Origin: Bacteroidales bacterium
GTDB lineage: Bacteria > Bacteroidota > Bacteroidia > Bacteroidales > Porphyromonadaceae
DNA length: 13,622 bases
NCBI GenBank assembly: GCA_004555765.1
Contig: SFHG01000052.1
Location: 1 to 13,622, forward strand
Direction of reading: 5' to 3'
A model generated the notes under the pieces. It worked only from the letters and a program-made list of their open reading frames with translations, made no database searches and had not been told where the DNA came from. A program made the position numbers and the translations under genes. This document shows, piece by piece, positions 1-8,045 of the stretch; position 1 is the first letter of the stretch, and each line of letters begins with the position of its first letter.

Positions 1-816
1 GGCGATGACTTCGGCCATCTCTTCCGTGCAGCCGTACATAGAGCCGTAAGCGATGACGACCCCCGGCTCCGTCTCGTACCTGCTGAGCTTGTCGTAGAGG
101 GCTATGACTTCCGGGATGTGCGACCGCCACACGGGACCGTGCGTGGAGCAGATGGTTTTGATCTCGAGACCCGAGGCTTTTTTGAGCGCGTTTTGGACCT
201 GGCGACCGTATTTGGCTATGATATTGGCGTAATACCTATAGGTCTCGGAGAGAAAACGGTCGTAGTCCACTTCGTCGTCGAAGAGACCGCCGTCAAGCGC
301 GCCGTAGCTTCCGAAGGCATCGGCGGAGAAGAGGACGCAGTTCTCGGGATCGTAGGTGAACATCACTTCGGGCCAGTGCACCATCGGAGCGAGGTAGAAG
401 CGGAGGGAGCGGCTGCCTATGTTCAGCTCGCCATTTTCGTCCACCACGACGACCGGTTCCTGCCGTCCGTGGAAGGCGTTCAGCATCGGCAGAGTCCTTT
501 TATTCACCACCATTTTCACCTCCGGGTGTCTCTGTCTGAGGAGAGCGATGGAGCCCGCATGATCGGGTTCCATGTGGTTGATGATGAGGTAATCGAGAGG
601 CTTACCGGAGAGGAGGTAATCCACCTTGTCCAAGAAACTTTCTGCAAAAGCCGAGTCCACCGTGTCGATGACTACGGTCTTTTCGTCCTTTATGAAGTAA
701 GAGTTGTAGGCGACACCGTCCGGAATGGGCCAAAGATTCTCGAAGAGCGGCTTGGTGCGGTCGTTCGTGCCGAGGTAGTAGGTCGTGCTGTTGATTTGGG
801 TAATGACGGGTTTCAT
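1..816 (-). CDS. fprA: A-type flavoprotein (flavodiiron protein, FprA family), 3' end cut by window edge
   Basis: The first 272 codons of a cytoplasmic flavodiiron protein. The N-terminal part is a metallo-beta-lactamase-like diiron domain: the HMEPDH signature lies at residues 81-86, and further likely iron ligands are H147 (MVHWPE), D166 (SADAFGS) and H226 (STHGP). A flavodoxin-like FMN domain begins near residue 253, where YGSMYGCTEEMAE matches an FMN-phosphate loop, and continues beyond position 1. Family members are about 400 residues long, so roughly a third is missing. Known members reduce O2 to water or NO to N2O using electrons from rubredoxin or a reductase, protecting anaerobes; which substrate applies here cannot be seen. 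The ATG at 816 overlaps the lgt stop in an ATGA, which indicates co-transcription and translational coupling with lgt. Family assignment is firm; the symbol is a family label. Confidence 0.93.
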   Translation of the reverse strand, partial: MKPVITQINSTTYYLGTNDRTKPLFENLWPIPDGVAYNSYFIKDEKTVVIDTVDSAFAESFLDKVDYLLSGKPLDYLIINHMEPDHAGSIALLRQRHPEVKMVVNKRTLPMLNAFHGRQEPVVVVDENGELNIGSRSLRFYLAPMVHWPEVMFTYDPENCVLFSADAFGSYGALDGGLFDDEVDYDRFLSETYRYYANIIAKYGRQVQNALKKASGLEIKTICSTHGPVWRSHIPEVIALYDKLSRYETEPGVVIAYGSMYGCTEEMAEVIA

Positions 817-1658
817 ATCAGTCGTTTGTCGACGGGTGTTTTGGCGTTGAAGCTGTACCAGACAGACCAGATGCCGAGCAAAATAAACGGGATGCTCAAC
901 CACTGACCCATATTCAGGGACATATTTGCTTCAAAAGCCACTTGGTCGTTTTTGAGAAATTCGATAAAAAAGCGGGCGGTAAAGATGAGGATCATCGAGA
1001 CTCCGAAGATAAGGCCGGTGTGCTTATAGGCCTCCTTCTTCCAATACATCCACATCGTGATGCCGAAGATGGTGAAATAGCAAAGAGCCTCATAAATCTG
1101 TGTGGGATGCGAGGGGACGGAGAATATGGGTTCGGCAAGTCCCGCACTCCACGCACGGACGTTTTCGATGAAGCGGAAGCCCCAGGGGAGGTCTGTGGCG
1201 TACCCGTAAATCTCGTGGTTCATCAGGTTGCCTAAGCGGATCATCCCGGCCGCGAAGCCCACGGGGACGCAGATGCGGTCAAACGTCCAAAGCATACTCC
1301 TGTGCGTATAGCGCTTGGAGTGGAAGTAGATGGCGATGACGATACCGAGTACTCCGCCGTGGCTGGCGAGACCGCCCTGCCAGATCTTGAGGATCTCGAT
1401 GGGATTGGCGAGGAAGTACTCCGGCTCGTAAAAGAGACAGTGACCGAGACGGGCACCCACGACTGCTCCGATGAGTACGTAGTAAAAGAGCGAGGTGAAC
1501 CACTTCTCCGGCAGTTTTTCTTTTTGCCAAATCTTGTCTACGATGTAGGGACCCACGACCACGAGACCGAGGGCAAAAAAGAGACCGTACCAGCCGACGG
1601 ATGGACCGCCGAGGTCAAGCAGTATGGGGTCTACTGTCCAAGTGACGACGTTAAGCAT
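813..1658 (-). CDS. lgt: Prolipoprotein diacylglyceryl transferase
   Basis: A 281-residue polytopic inner-membrane enzyme. It transfers diacylglycerol from phosphatidylglycerol to the lipobox cysteine of prolipoproteins, the first step of lipoprotein maturation. Visible landmarks in order: GGLASHGG (residues 95-102, with H100 matching the conserved His of the E. coli enzyme), the Lgt signature GMIRLGNLMNHEIYG (138-152, with R141, N144 and E149), and ARFFIEFLKND (228-238, with R229 and E233). Several long hydrophobic stretches are consistent with about seven membrane segments. Length is normal for the family. The start at MLNVVTW fits the family N-terminus and lies about 50 nt downstream of a TATATTTG promoter word. 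It is the first gene of a two-gene unit with the flavoprotein, overlapping it by 4 nt. The two have no obvious shared function, so the pairing may simply be genomic economy. Confidence 0.97.
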   Translation of the reverse strand: MLNVVTWTVDPILLDLGGPSVGWYGLFFALGLVVVGPYIVDKIWQKEKLPEKWFTSLFYYVLIGAVVGARLGHCLFYEPEYFLANPIEILKIWQGGLASHGGVLGIVIAIYFHSKRYTHRSMLWTFDRICVPVGFAAGMIRLGNLMNHEIYGYATDLPWGFRFIENVRAWSAGLAEPIFSVPSHPTQIYEALCYFTIFGITMWMYWKKEAYKHTGLIFGVSMILIFTARFFIEFLKNDQVAFEANMSLNMGQWLSIPFILLGIWSVWYSFNAKTPVDKRLI

Positions 1659-1708
1659 TTCGCGGACGTGAATTTAATGGTTTTGTTTGTTTTGAAAACT
1701 TCGCTTTG

Positions 1709-1716
1709 CAAATATA
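1709..1716 (-). promoter_or_regulatory. Putative lgt promoter, -7 element TATATTTG
   Basis: On the minus strand the octamer TATATTTG matches the Bacteroidetes sigma -7 consensus TAnnTTTG and lies 51-58 nt before the lgt start codon. No convincing TTG-type -33 element is seen 19-21 nt upstream, so the call rests on the -7 word and its position. Confidence 0.5.
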
Positions 1717-1801
1717 CCGCTTTTTGACAGTTCGGAGCTCGAAGTTTGGATTTCGGAGTGTAAAAAGAAAAGAAAAGCGGTGTCGAAAGAGCTTTCGGCG
1801 G

Positions 1802-1880
1802 GATACGTACCGAGGAGGAAGCGAGACACGTACCGGGGAAGAAGAAAGGTACAGACCGGGGATTTCTCCCCGGTCGTACC
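1802..1880. repeat. Intergenic palindromic repeat, copy 1
   Basis: The 339-nt gap 1659-1997 holds no gene. Its content is the lgt promoter word and this repeat. From 1807 it reads GTACCGAGGAG followed by GAAGCGAGACACGTACCGGGGA (1818-1839), and ends in a hairpin at 1848-1880. The hairpin stem is GGTAC plus GACCGGGGA on the left and TCCCCGGTC plus GTACC on the right, with one bulged A and a TTTC loop. On the minus strand the hairpin is followed by a pyrimidine-rich run (CTTTCTTCTTCC), so it may also end uvrB transcripts. The 22-mer at 1818-1839 recurs exactly, inverted, at 7876-7897, and the GGTACAGACCGGG arm recurs at 5718 and 5764. Confidence 0.8.
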
Positions 1881-1997
1881 AAGGTTAGTCGGTAGTTAAG
1901 AGTTAGGAGTTAGCGGCGAGGAGACATAGGGTGTGAGCCTTGTACGTGCGTGCGAAAGTCCGGGGACGCGCCCTTCTTCTCCGGATAAAACGGACGC

Positions 1998-4112
1998 TCA
2001 ACCGTTTCTCGACCTGTTCTTGAGGTGGGCTTCGCGCTGGTGGGTCTTGGCGACTTTCTTGGCTTTGGCTTTTTTTTCGACTTCGGTGACGAGTCCGGCG
2101 CTGTCGGGGAGAGCCGCCTGGGCTGCGGCGACGAAGTCGAGGGCCTTGGCGGCTGCTTCCATCGCCTCACGCGTCTTGGAGATTTGGTCTCCAAGGGTAG
2201 CGGCATCAAGGATGAGGAGCGATTTGTCTGCCGCCTCTTCCTTTTGGCGCTCCGTCCGGTAGGCTTTATTGCCGCTTTTTTCACCGAGGGGCTTGGAGGC
2301 ACCGGTGAGCTCGAGGATGGAAGCAGAGCTTTTCCTGACGATCTGCTTGGGCACGATGCCGTGGGCTTCGTTGTAGGCAAGCTGTTTGGCACGTCGGCGG
2401 TTGGTCTCGTCGATCGTCATCTGCATCGAGAGGGTCATTTTGTCCGCATAGAAGATGACGAGCCCATTGAGGTTGCGGGCGGCGCGCCCTGCGGTCTGCG
2501 TGAGGGACTTGTGGTTGCGGAGGAAGCCTTCTTTGTCCGCGTCGAAGATGGCGACAAGCGAGACTTCGGGGAGGTCGAGACCTTCACGGAGGAGGTTCAC
2601 GCCGACAAGTACGTCTATTTCTCCCGACCGAAGGGATTCGAGGATCTCGACGCGGCGGATCGTGACCACTTCGGAGTGGAGGTATTCGGTTTTTACACCC
2701 GCATCTGCGAGGAACTCCGCCAGCTCCTCCGCCAAGCGCTTGGTGAGGGTGGTGACGAGGATTCTCTCGCCCCGCTCGATGCGCTGCTGTACCTCTTCGA
2801 GGAGGTCGTCGATCTGGTTCTTCGTGGGGCGCACTTCGATGACGGGGTCGGGGATGCCTGTGGGGCGGATGATCTGCTCGACGATGACGCCGCCGCTCTT
2901 TTGGAGCTCATAGTCGGCGGGCGTGGCACTGACATAGATGACTTTGTCGGTGAGGCTCTCGAACTCGTCAAACTTGAGGGGGCGGTTGTCCACCGCTGCG
3001 GGCAGACGGAAGCCGTAATTCACAAGCACGGTTTTTCTTTTGAAGTCCCCCTCGTACATCGCTCTCACTTGAGGAATCGTGACGTGGCTCTCGTCGACGA
3101 TGAGGAGATAGTCGTCCGGGAAGTAGTCCAGGAGGCAGTACGGTCTCTCTCCGGGACGTCTGCCGTCGAAGTAGCGGCTGTAGTTTTCGATGCCGGAGCA
3201 GTAGCCTACTTCTTGGAGCATCACCACGTCTGCCGTGACGCGCTCATAGAGGCGGTTCGCTTCGATGATCTGACCGTTTTGGTGCAGGAGGGTGGTCTGC
3301 CGCTCGAGGTCGGCTTTGATCATCTCGACGGCGCGGTCCGTCTGCTCTTTCGTCGTCACAAAGAGATTGGCAGGGTAGAGACTCACTTCGTCGAGGGGCT
3401 CGAAGTGGTCGTAGGAGAGGGGATTGAAGGCGGAGATGCGCTCTACTTCGTCGTCCCAAAACTCCACCCGGTACGCTATCCCCTCATAGCCTTCGACGGC
3501 AGGGAAAAGGTCGAGGGTATCACCCTTGTAGCGAAATGTGCCGGGTTTGAACTCTTTGTCGTTCGCGTTGAGGTAGTAGGCTTCTACGAGCTGTTTGAGG
3601 AGCGCGTCACGGTCTACGCGGTCGCCGAGGACGACCCGCACCTTTTTCGCGCCGTAGTCCGTGGGGTTCGCCATACCGTAGATGCAAGAGACGGAGGCTA
3701 CTACGATGACGTCGCTGCGCCCCGAGAGAAGAGAGGCCGTCGTCTTGAGTCGGAGCTTTTCGATCTCCGCATTGATCGCCATATCTTTCTCGATGTACAT
3801 ATCCGAGGAGGGTATGTAGGCTTCGGGCTGGTAGTAGTCGTAGTAGGAGACGAAGTACTCTACCGCGTTACCCGGAAAGAAGGTGCGAAACTCACCGTAG
3901 AGCTGGGCTGCGAGGGTCTTGTTGTGCGAAAGGACGAGGGTGGGGCGGTTGATCTCCTTGATGACGTTGGCCACAGTGAATGTCTTCCCGGAACCCGTGA
4001 CTCCGAGAAGCGTCTGATGCTTCTGCCCGGAGGCCAGACCCGAGACCAGGCTGCGGATGGCTTCGGGCTGGTCGCCCGTGGGGGTGTATTTGCTTTGGAG
4101 GTCGAACTTCAT
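1998..4112 (-). CDS. uvrB: UvrABC excinuclease subunit B
   Basis: A 704-residue DNA damage-verification helicase of nucleotide excision repair, which is loaded by UvrA and recruits UvrC. Motifs in order: Walker A GVTGSGKT (37-44), the tyrosine-rich beta-hairpin region YYDYYQPEAYIPSSD (90-104) that inserts between DNA strands, the Walker B-type motif VDESH (339-343), VSATP (394-398), and the helicase motif with LREGLDLPEV (508-517) and QTAGRAARN (539-547). The C-terminal UVR motif (about 644-674) is recognisable but degenerate, and a lysine-rich tail follows. The reading frame is open far upstream, but MKFDLQSKYTPTGDQP is the conserved N-terminus, so the start is the ATG at 4112. That ATG sits one base after the stop of the acetyltransferase gene (TGA-T-ATG), giving tight coupling in an operon with it and the DUF2156 gene. 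Confidence 0.98.
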   Translation of the reverse strand: MKFDLQSKYTPTGDQPEAIRSLVSGLASGQKHQTLLGVTGSGKTFTVANVIKEINRPTLVLSHNKTLAAQLYGEFRTFFPGNAVEYFVSYYDYYQPEAYIPSSDMYIEKDMAINAEIEKLRLKTTASLLSGRSDVIVVASVSCIYGMANPTDYGAKKVRVVLGDRVDRDALLKQLVEAYYLNANDKEFKPGTFRYKGDTLDLFPAVEGYEGIAYRVEFWDDEVERISAFNPLSYDHFEPLDEVSLYPANLFVTTKEQTDRAVEMIKADLERQTTLLHQNGQIIEANRLYERVTADVVMLQEVGYCSGIENYSRYFDGRRPGERPYCLLDYFPDDYLLIVDESHVTIPQVRAMYEGDFKRKTVLVNYGFRLPAAVDNRPLKFDEFESLTDKVIYVSATPADYELQKSGGVIVEQIIRPTGIPDPVIEVRPTKNQIDDLLEEVQQRIERGERILVTTLTKRLAEELAEFLADAGVKTEYLHSEVVTIRRVEILESLRSGEIDVLVGVNLLREGLDLPEVSLVAIFDADKEGFLRNHKSLTQTAGRAARNLNGLVIFYADKMTLSMQMTIDETNRRRAKQLAYNEAHGIVPKQIVRKSSASILELTGASKPLGEKSGNKAYRTERQKEEAADKSLLILDAATLGDQISKTREAMEAAAKALDFVAAAQAALPDSAGLVTEVEKKAKAKKVAKTHQREAHLKNRSRNG

Positions 4113-4113
4113 A

Positions 4114-4710
4114 TCACGGCAGGGGCCAGATGGGCGCGGTGTCTTCGGGGAGTGGTTTGTCGGAGAATGGGAGGTACATCCAGCCGGCGACGAGCGGCAG
4201 GATGGTCTCGCCGCGGGAGGTCTTTTTCTCGCCGGATGCTTCGAGGTAGATTTGCGCCGCTTCACCCGGTATGAGGTACTCCCGTCCGTCCACCGGGGTG
4301 TAATTGTACGCGGGGGTATTTCTCTTCCGGAAGCCGAACCTTTCGTAAAACGCCACCAGTGTCTCATTGGTCGGTACAAGGAATGCACCTGCAAAACCCT
4401 TGCGGGAGAGGTCTTCGATGGTCTCGGAGAAAAGGGCACTCATCACCCCCTGTCCGCGAAATTTCTCCTTCGTGGCCACGCAGTACAGATACGCGTACTT
4501 CGCCCCGTCAGCCGATCCGTAGTAGGTTGCTGCGAGGAGGTAAGCCGCCACTTTGCCGTCCCGCTCGGCGACGCGCATCGCTTCGGGCTCCTTTTTCCCC
4601 CACACTTTGAGCTGCAGCTCGTAGTATTTCCGGTACTCGTCACCGAAAGCTTCGCTGAGGAGGTCCGTTATTTGTCCCTGTCGTTTTTCTTCCATAGTTT
4701 CACGCGGCAT
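4114..4710 (-). CDS. GNAT-family N-acetyltransferase
   Basis: A predicted 198-residue soluble acetyltransferase of the GNAT fold; the substrate is unknown. The acetyl-CoA binding motif A is clear in the segment CVATKEKFRGQGVMSALFS, where RGQGVM provides the pyrophosphate-binding Q/R-x-x-G-x-G/A pattern. The later segment ETLVAFYERFGF is the usual C-terminal GNAT motif. The last 50 residues or so form a less recognisable tail. The start is uncertain: the ATG at 4710 lies inside the end of the upstream gene (11-nt overlap), a second ATG at 4695 lies just after the upstream stop, and the frame opens with a TTG at 4713. It is sandwiched between the DUF2156 gene and uvrB without spacing. Co-transcription with a DNA repair gene does not by itself imply a repair role. 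Confidence 0.88.
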   Translation of the reverse strand: MPRETMEEKRQGQITDLLSEAFGDEYRKYYELQLKVWGKKEPEAMRVAERDGKVAAYLLAATYYGSADGAKYAYLYCVATKEKFRGQGVMSALFSETIEDLSRKGFAGAFLVPTNETLVAFYERFGFRKRNTPAYNYTPVDGREYLIPGEAAQIYLEASGEKKTSRGETILPLVAGWMYLPFSDKPLPEDTAPIWPLP

Positions 4711-5614
4711 CAAAGGAGAGTATGACGGTGCTTTTGCACAGGAGGTACTCCGGATTGTAGGAGAGCTTGGCTTTCCTCAGTCCCTCTACTCCGAGGTCTT
4801 CTTCGCGGTTGAGGTAGGTGTACCGCTCGGGGACCCTGCGGGCAAACTCCCGATTGATGATGGAAAAGGCGCCTTCGTATTCGGTGTCGGCTTTCTCGAT
4901 ATTTACGTCGAAGGTGTCGGTGGACACCGGCATCCCGAGCGAGAAAGCCACTACCCTTTCGCCCACTTTGATGCACCCGCCGGTGAGTCCGATGGCGTCT
5001 TTATGCTTAAGCGCATTAAGCACCACCCGTCGTTCGGCCAGCTTCTCTCTGTCCGTCTTCGTGTTGTCGAGCCAGACGCCCTCAAGGGCGATGCACTTCT
5101 CCACATTATCCGCCGTAATCTCTTCGTATGACCAGTCGGGATAGAGCCGCTCGAACTTATGGATGTGGTTCCGCTTGCTCTGCAGCTTTTTGCCCGCCAA
5201 AGTGGCGAGGCTCTCGCGCAGGTAGATGTAGTCGCAGAAGTCCCTGTTCGGTAACTCCTTGATTTGGCTCGGGGAGAGGGCTTTGAGCGCATCCAGGGCA
5301 TTTGCCGTGACGCTCATCAGGATGATGTGCTCTTCGCCTTTCTCCAAAAGATCCTTTTGGAGGTCGAGGAGCACCCCTTTGAGGTCGCCGTCACCGACGG
5401 GCATCAAGTAAGCCTGCCTCTCTTGCGAAGGGTTTTTGAAGCGGACGAGCATCATCCCTTTGTGAAAGGCCACCTCCGTGCCGTAGACTTCTGCCCAGCC
5501 GTAGAGGTTGGAGAAAGAGTAGTCGCAGTTTTGGTAAGGGCTGTTTTGGACGTGCCGGAGGACGGCATCCCGGTCTTCGAGTGTTACTTTGTGGAACGTG
5601 TCTATGAGGGGCAT
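4700..5614 (-). CDS. DUF2156 family protein (phosphatidylglycerol lysyltransferase C-terminal-like domain)
   Basis: A 304-residue soluble protein that matches the DUF2156/LPG-synthase C-terminal family, a tandem GNAT-like fold. Recognisable segments are the N-terminal region ending YSFSNLYGW (residues 33-41), KKLQSKRNHIHKFE in the middle, and the C-terminal signature containing LNREEDLGVEGLRKAKLSYN. In MprF the related domain moves an aminoacyl group from tRNA onto phosphatidylglycerol. This protein has no membrane flippase part, so it is a stand-alone version whose acceptor is unknown, and naming it a lysyltransferase would be over-reading. It is the first gene of the unit running into the acetyltransferase and uvrB, and its stop overlaps the next start region. 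No clear promoter word was found directly upstream. Confidence 0.88.
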   Translation of the reverse strand: MPLIDTFHKVTLEDRDAVLRHVQNSPYQNCDYSFSNLYGWAEVYGTEVAFHKGMMLVRFKNPSQERQAYLMPVGDGDLKGVLLDLQKDLLEKGEEHIILMSVTANALDALKALSPSQIKELPNRDFCDYIYLRESLATLAGKKLQSKRNHIHKFERLYPDWSYEEITADNVEKCIALEGVWLDNTKTDREKLAERRVVLNALKHKDAIGLTGGCIKVGERVVAFSLGMPVSTDTFDVNIEKADTEYEGAFSIINREFARRVPERYTYLNREEDLGVEGLRKAKLSYNPEYLLCKSTVILSFDAA

Positions 5615-5717
5615 AAAATTATGCAGGGGTATTTGGTGTCAGTTCTTCAGTTCACTTCTACAACAACAAACACCCCCGCATAGTTCTCGGTCGGAAGTCC
5701 GGGTTTCGGGGCAATGA

Positions 5718-5797
5718 GGTACAGACCGGGAGGGAAGCGAGATACGGGACGAAAAAAAGAAAAGGTACAGACCGGGACAAACGCCCCGACCCGTACC
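5718..5797. repeat. Intergenic palindromic repeat, copy 2, terminator-like on the minus strand
   Basis: GGTACAGACCGGG occurs twice here (5718-5730 and 5764-5776), separated by AGGGAAGCGAGATACGGGACG and an A-rich run. The spacing and the AAGCGAGA core match copy 1. The second arm faces CCCCGACCCGTACC, giving an imperfect hairpin at 5764-5797. Read on the minus strand, the hairpin is followed by CTTTTCTTTTTTTCG, which looks like the T-tract of an intrinsic terminator for the Na/Pi transporter gene ending at 5854. The rest of the gap 5615-5853 holds no gene. Confidence 0.75.
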
Positions 5798-5853
5798 TCT
5801 TTCCCCTGATATTTGCCCCCCTAGTGGTGAGGGGCGGGGTCGCTTTATCGAGC

Positions 5854-7677
5854 TTAGTGTTTCTCGTTGGTAAGCGCCTCCACGACGTTGATGGCGTAGT
5901 CGGCGAAGTGCTCGTATTCGTCGACGTCGTCCACGTAGTAGACGCTCGGCTCGTACTGGTATTTGCCGGCTTTGAGGTCGAGGATGTTTTGTGCTTCGAG
6001 GGTGTCGCGACGGTTATTCATCTCGTTTTCCATATTCTGAGCCTGGAAGAAAAAGTCCTTGCTCCTGGGCTCTCCGGCGTTGATGGTATCAATGGCGTGC
6101 GCTGTGATCTTCTCGGCCTTTTCATTGAGAGAGAGGAGGGTGGCGGTGAGTTCGGGCGGGAGCTCGACCGAGTTGCTTCTCCGCCTGTGGATGGAGCGTG
6201 CTATATTGAAGCAGGAGTCTCCCATACTCTCGATCTCGGAGGCACAACGCATATAGGCTTGGACGGCGTTGCGGGACTCATGGGTCATCTCGCCGTTGGA
6301 GAGTTTGGTGAGGAACTCCACGATTTCGATCTCGACGCGGTCGGTGATGTTTTCGTACTTCTGTACCCTTTCGAAGATACTCTGGAAGGTGTCTTCGTTT
6401 TCTTCCACAAAGAGATCGCGGAGCATCTTCAGCATTTCACTGATGCGACCAGCATAGCGGGCAAGTTCTTTCTGTACCTGCACGAGTGAGAGTTCACTCG
6501 TGGAGAGGAGCGGGGCGGAGAGGTATTCGAGGTGGGCGTACTGCTTCTTGGCGTTCGTCTTCTTGATCGGGCGGATCACAAACTCGCAGATGCGCGCATA
6601 TACCGGCACAAACCACACCATAACGAGCGTATTGGTGACGTTGAACATCGTGTGGAAGAGCGACAGTCCGATGCTTACAGACCCTACGTAGCTGTTTACC
6701 CTCTGCCGTATCGCCTCCATGGCGGGATCCTGGAGGACGGTCGAAGAGGTCATCATCTTCACCTCTTCGGGTGTGTACTTGTCGTGAAGCCCCGCCACGA
6801 AGTTGAAGAGATCCCGGGGGTCATCTGCCGATTTGCTGACGATGGAGGCGACAAGGTCTGTGGCGAAGTGAAAAATGGAGAGCACCCATACCACCCCGAG
6901 AACGTTGAAGAGAAGGTGGGAAAAGGCGGTACGCTTTGCGCTGATATTGGCGTTGAGGGCGGCGAGGTTCGCCGTGATGGTCGTTCCGATGTTTTCGCCC
7001 AAAATCATGGCCACACCCATCGTAAAGGGGATCCACCCTTGGGCACACATCACGAGGGTAAGCGCCACTGTGGCACTGGAGGACTGTATGACGAGTGTGA
7101 GGATTGTGCCGATGAAGAGGAAGATAAGTACCGACCCGAATCCGAGTCCGGTGTAATGTCTCAGAAATTCGAGCGCCTCCGGAGAGGACTGCAAGTCGGG
7201 CATCGAACCTTTGAGGAACTCGAGACCGAGGAAAAGGAGCGAGAAGCCGATGATGAATTCGCCGATGGCCTGGGCTTGGTTCTTTTTCATAAAGGACAGC
7301 AATACTCCGACAGCCATGAGCGGGATGGTGACGGAGGATATTTCCACCTTGAAGCCCAAGAGGGAGATCAGCCACGCCGTGGCCGTAGTCCCGATATTTG
7401 CCCCCATTACGACGCCGATGGACTGGACGAGGTTAAGGAGTCCGGCGTTCACGAAGCTGACGACCATCACGGTCGTGGCCGAAGACGATTGGATAAGTGC
7501 GGTGACGAGGAGACCGGTGAGTACACCGAGGAAGCGGTTGCTGGTCATTGCGGAGAGGAAAGACCGAAGTCTTTCACCGGCCGCTTTCTGAAGTCCCTCG
7601 CTCATGATCTTCATCCCATATAGGAAGAGTCCGAGGGAGCCGAGCAGGTTGAGAAAATCAAGAAAAGAGTACTGCAT
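5854..7677 (-). CDS. Na/Pi cotransporter family protein with PhoU-like C-terminal domain
   Basis: A 607-residue inner-membrane protein. The family's two inverted transport repeats are clear: QSSSAT at 63-68 and again at 198-203, each followed by a glycine motif, GANIGTT at 92-98 and GENIGTT at 227-233. Hydrophobic segments fill residues 1 to about 310. From about 385 to 580 lies a helical, charged, PhoU-like region that includes ENITDRVEIEIVEFL and a conserved-looking CASEIESMGDSCFNIA stretch. Members of this family are sodium-dependent phosphate carriers or are proposed to be. The PhoU part suggests phosphate-linked control, but no Pho operator can be seen. The gene stands alone: it is divergent from glnN upstream and followed by a repeat hairpin with a T-tract. 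The start MQYSFLDFLNLL matches the usual short N-terminus before the first helix. Confidence 0.95.
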   Translation of the reverse strand: MQYSFLDFLNLLGSLGLFLYGMKIMSEGLQKAAGERLRSFLSAMTSNRFLGVLTGLLVTALIQSSSATTVMVVSFVNAGLLNLVQSIGVVMGANIGTTATAWLISLLGFKVEISSVTIPLMAVGVLLSFMKKNQAQAIGEFIIGFSLLFLGLEFLKGSMPDLQSSPEALEFLRHYTGLGFGSVLIFLFIGTILTLVIQSSSATVALTLVMCAQGWIPFTMGVAMILGENIGTTITANLAALNANISAKRTAFSHLLFNVLGVVWVLSIFHFATDLVASIVSKSADDPRDLFNFVAGLHDKYTPEEVKMMTSSTVLQDPAMEAIRQRVNSYVGSVSIGLSLFHTMFNVTNTLVMVWFVPVYARICEFVIRPIKKTNAKKQYAHLEYLSAPLLSTSELSLVQVQKELARYAGRISEMLKMLRDLFVEENEDTFQSIFERVQKYENITDRVEIEIVEFLTKLSNGEMTHESRNAVQAYMRCASEIESMGDSCFNIARSIHRRRSNSVELPPELTATLLSLNEKAEKITAHAIDTINAGEPRSKDFFFQAQNMENEMNNRRDTLEAQNILDLKAGKYQYEPSVYYVDDVDEYEHFADYAINVVEALTNEKH

Positions 7678-7736
7678 CTGCCAAAAATTATTGATGGAAA
7701 TCGGGAAATGATTGCTTCCTCACGAGATTACGGTCG

Positions 7737-7744
7737 CAAATTTA
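7737..7744 (-). promoter_or_regulatory. Putative promoter of the Na/Pi transporter, -7 element TAAATTTG
   Basis: Minus-strand TAAATTTG fits the Bacteroidetes TAnnTTTG -7 word, 60 nt before the start codon, within a locally AT-rich stretch. No clear -33 TTG is seen. Confidence 0.5.
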
Positions 7745-7855
7745 CATAAAAAAGAAATTATTTTTTGCACGTCCCCCAAAAATCCCCTGCATTATCTGCA
7801 TAGTGCAAAAAGCCTTGCAGGTTACGGCCAGTACCTCCCTAAGGCTCCCTAAACG

Positions 7856-7935
7856 AGGTACGTACCGAGAAAATCTCCCCGGTACGTGTCTCGCTTCATC
7901 GTGACACAGACCAAGAAGATCTCCTCGGTACGGCC
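7856..7935. repeat. Intergenic palindromic repeat, copy 3 (inverted relative to copy 1)
   Basis: This repeat sits in the 453-nt divergent gap 7678-8130, which otherwise holds the two promoters and no gene. The segment 7876-7897 is the exact reverse complement of the 22-mer at 1818-1839. It lies in nested inverted repeats: GTACCGAG (7862-7869) pairs with CTCGGTAC (7924-7931), and GTGTC (7886-7890) pairs with GACAC (7903-7907). On the minus strand GTACCGAGGAG again precedes the GAAGCGAGACACG block, as in copy 1, but here about 27 nt separate them. Because it lies between divergent promoters it cannot be explained only as a gene-end terminator. Confidence 0.78.
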
Positions 7936-8045
7936 GAGAAATAAAGCTCTGTCTCCTTCGGGGCTTTACATACAACCGTAATCTTGAATTGTTTCTGATG
8001 CGATGCCTTTTTCACTCCTCCTGCCATTTTTTCGTGCAAACTTGG

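Noticed and set aside
118..906. 262-codon plus-strand frame at the left end
   Set aside because: It is the antisense shadow of the flavodiiron gene, whose metal-binding motifs are unmistakable on the other strand.
2025..4274. 749-codon open frame on the plus strand opposite uvrB
   Set aside because: It is an antisense shadow of a strongly conserved gene in high-GC sequence. Its translation shows no domain, and uvrB explains the constraint.
4113..4439. N-terminal extension of the uvrB frame
   Set aside because: It overlaps the acetyltransferase gene, is not UvrB-like, and the conserved N-terminus MKFDLQSKY starts at 4112.
5815..5835. GCCCC/GGGGC hairpin just after the transporter stop as its terminator
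   Set aside because: It has a short stem and no T-tract on the minus strand. The hairpin at 5764-5797 with a following T-run is the better candidate.
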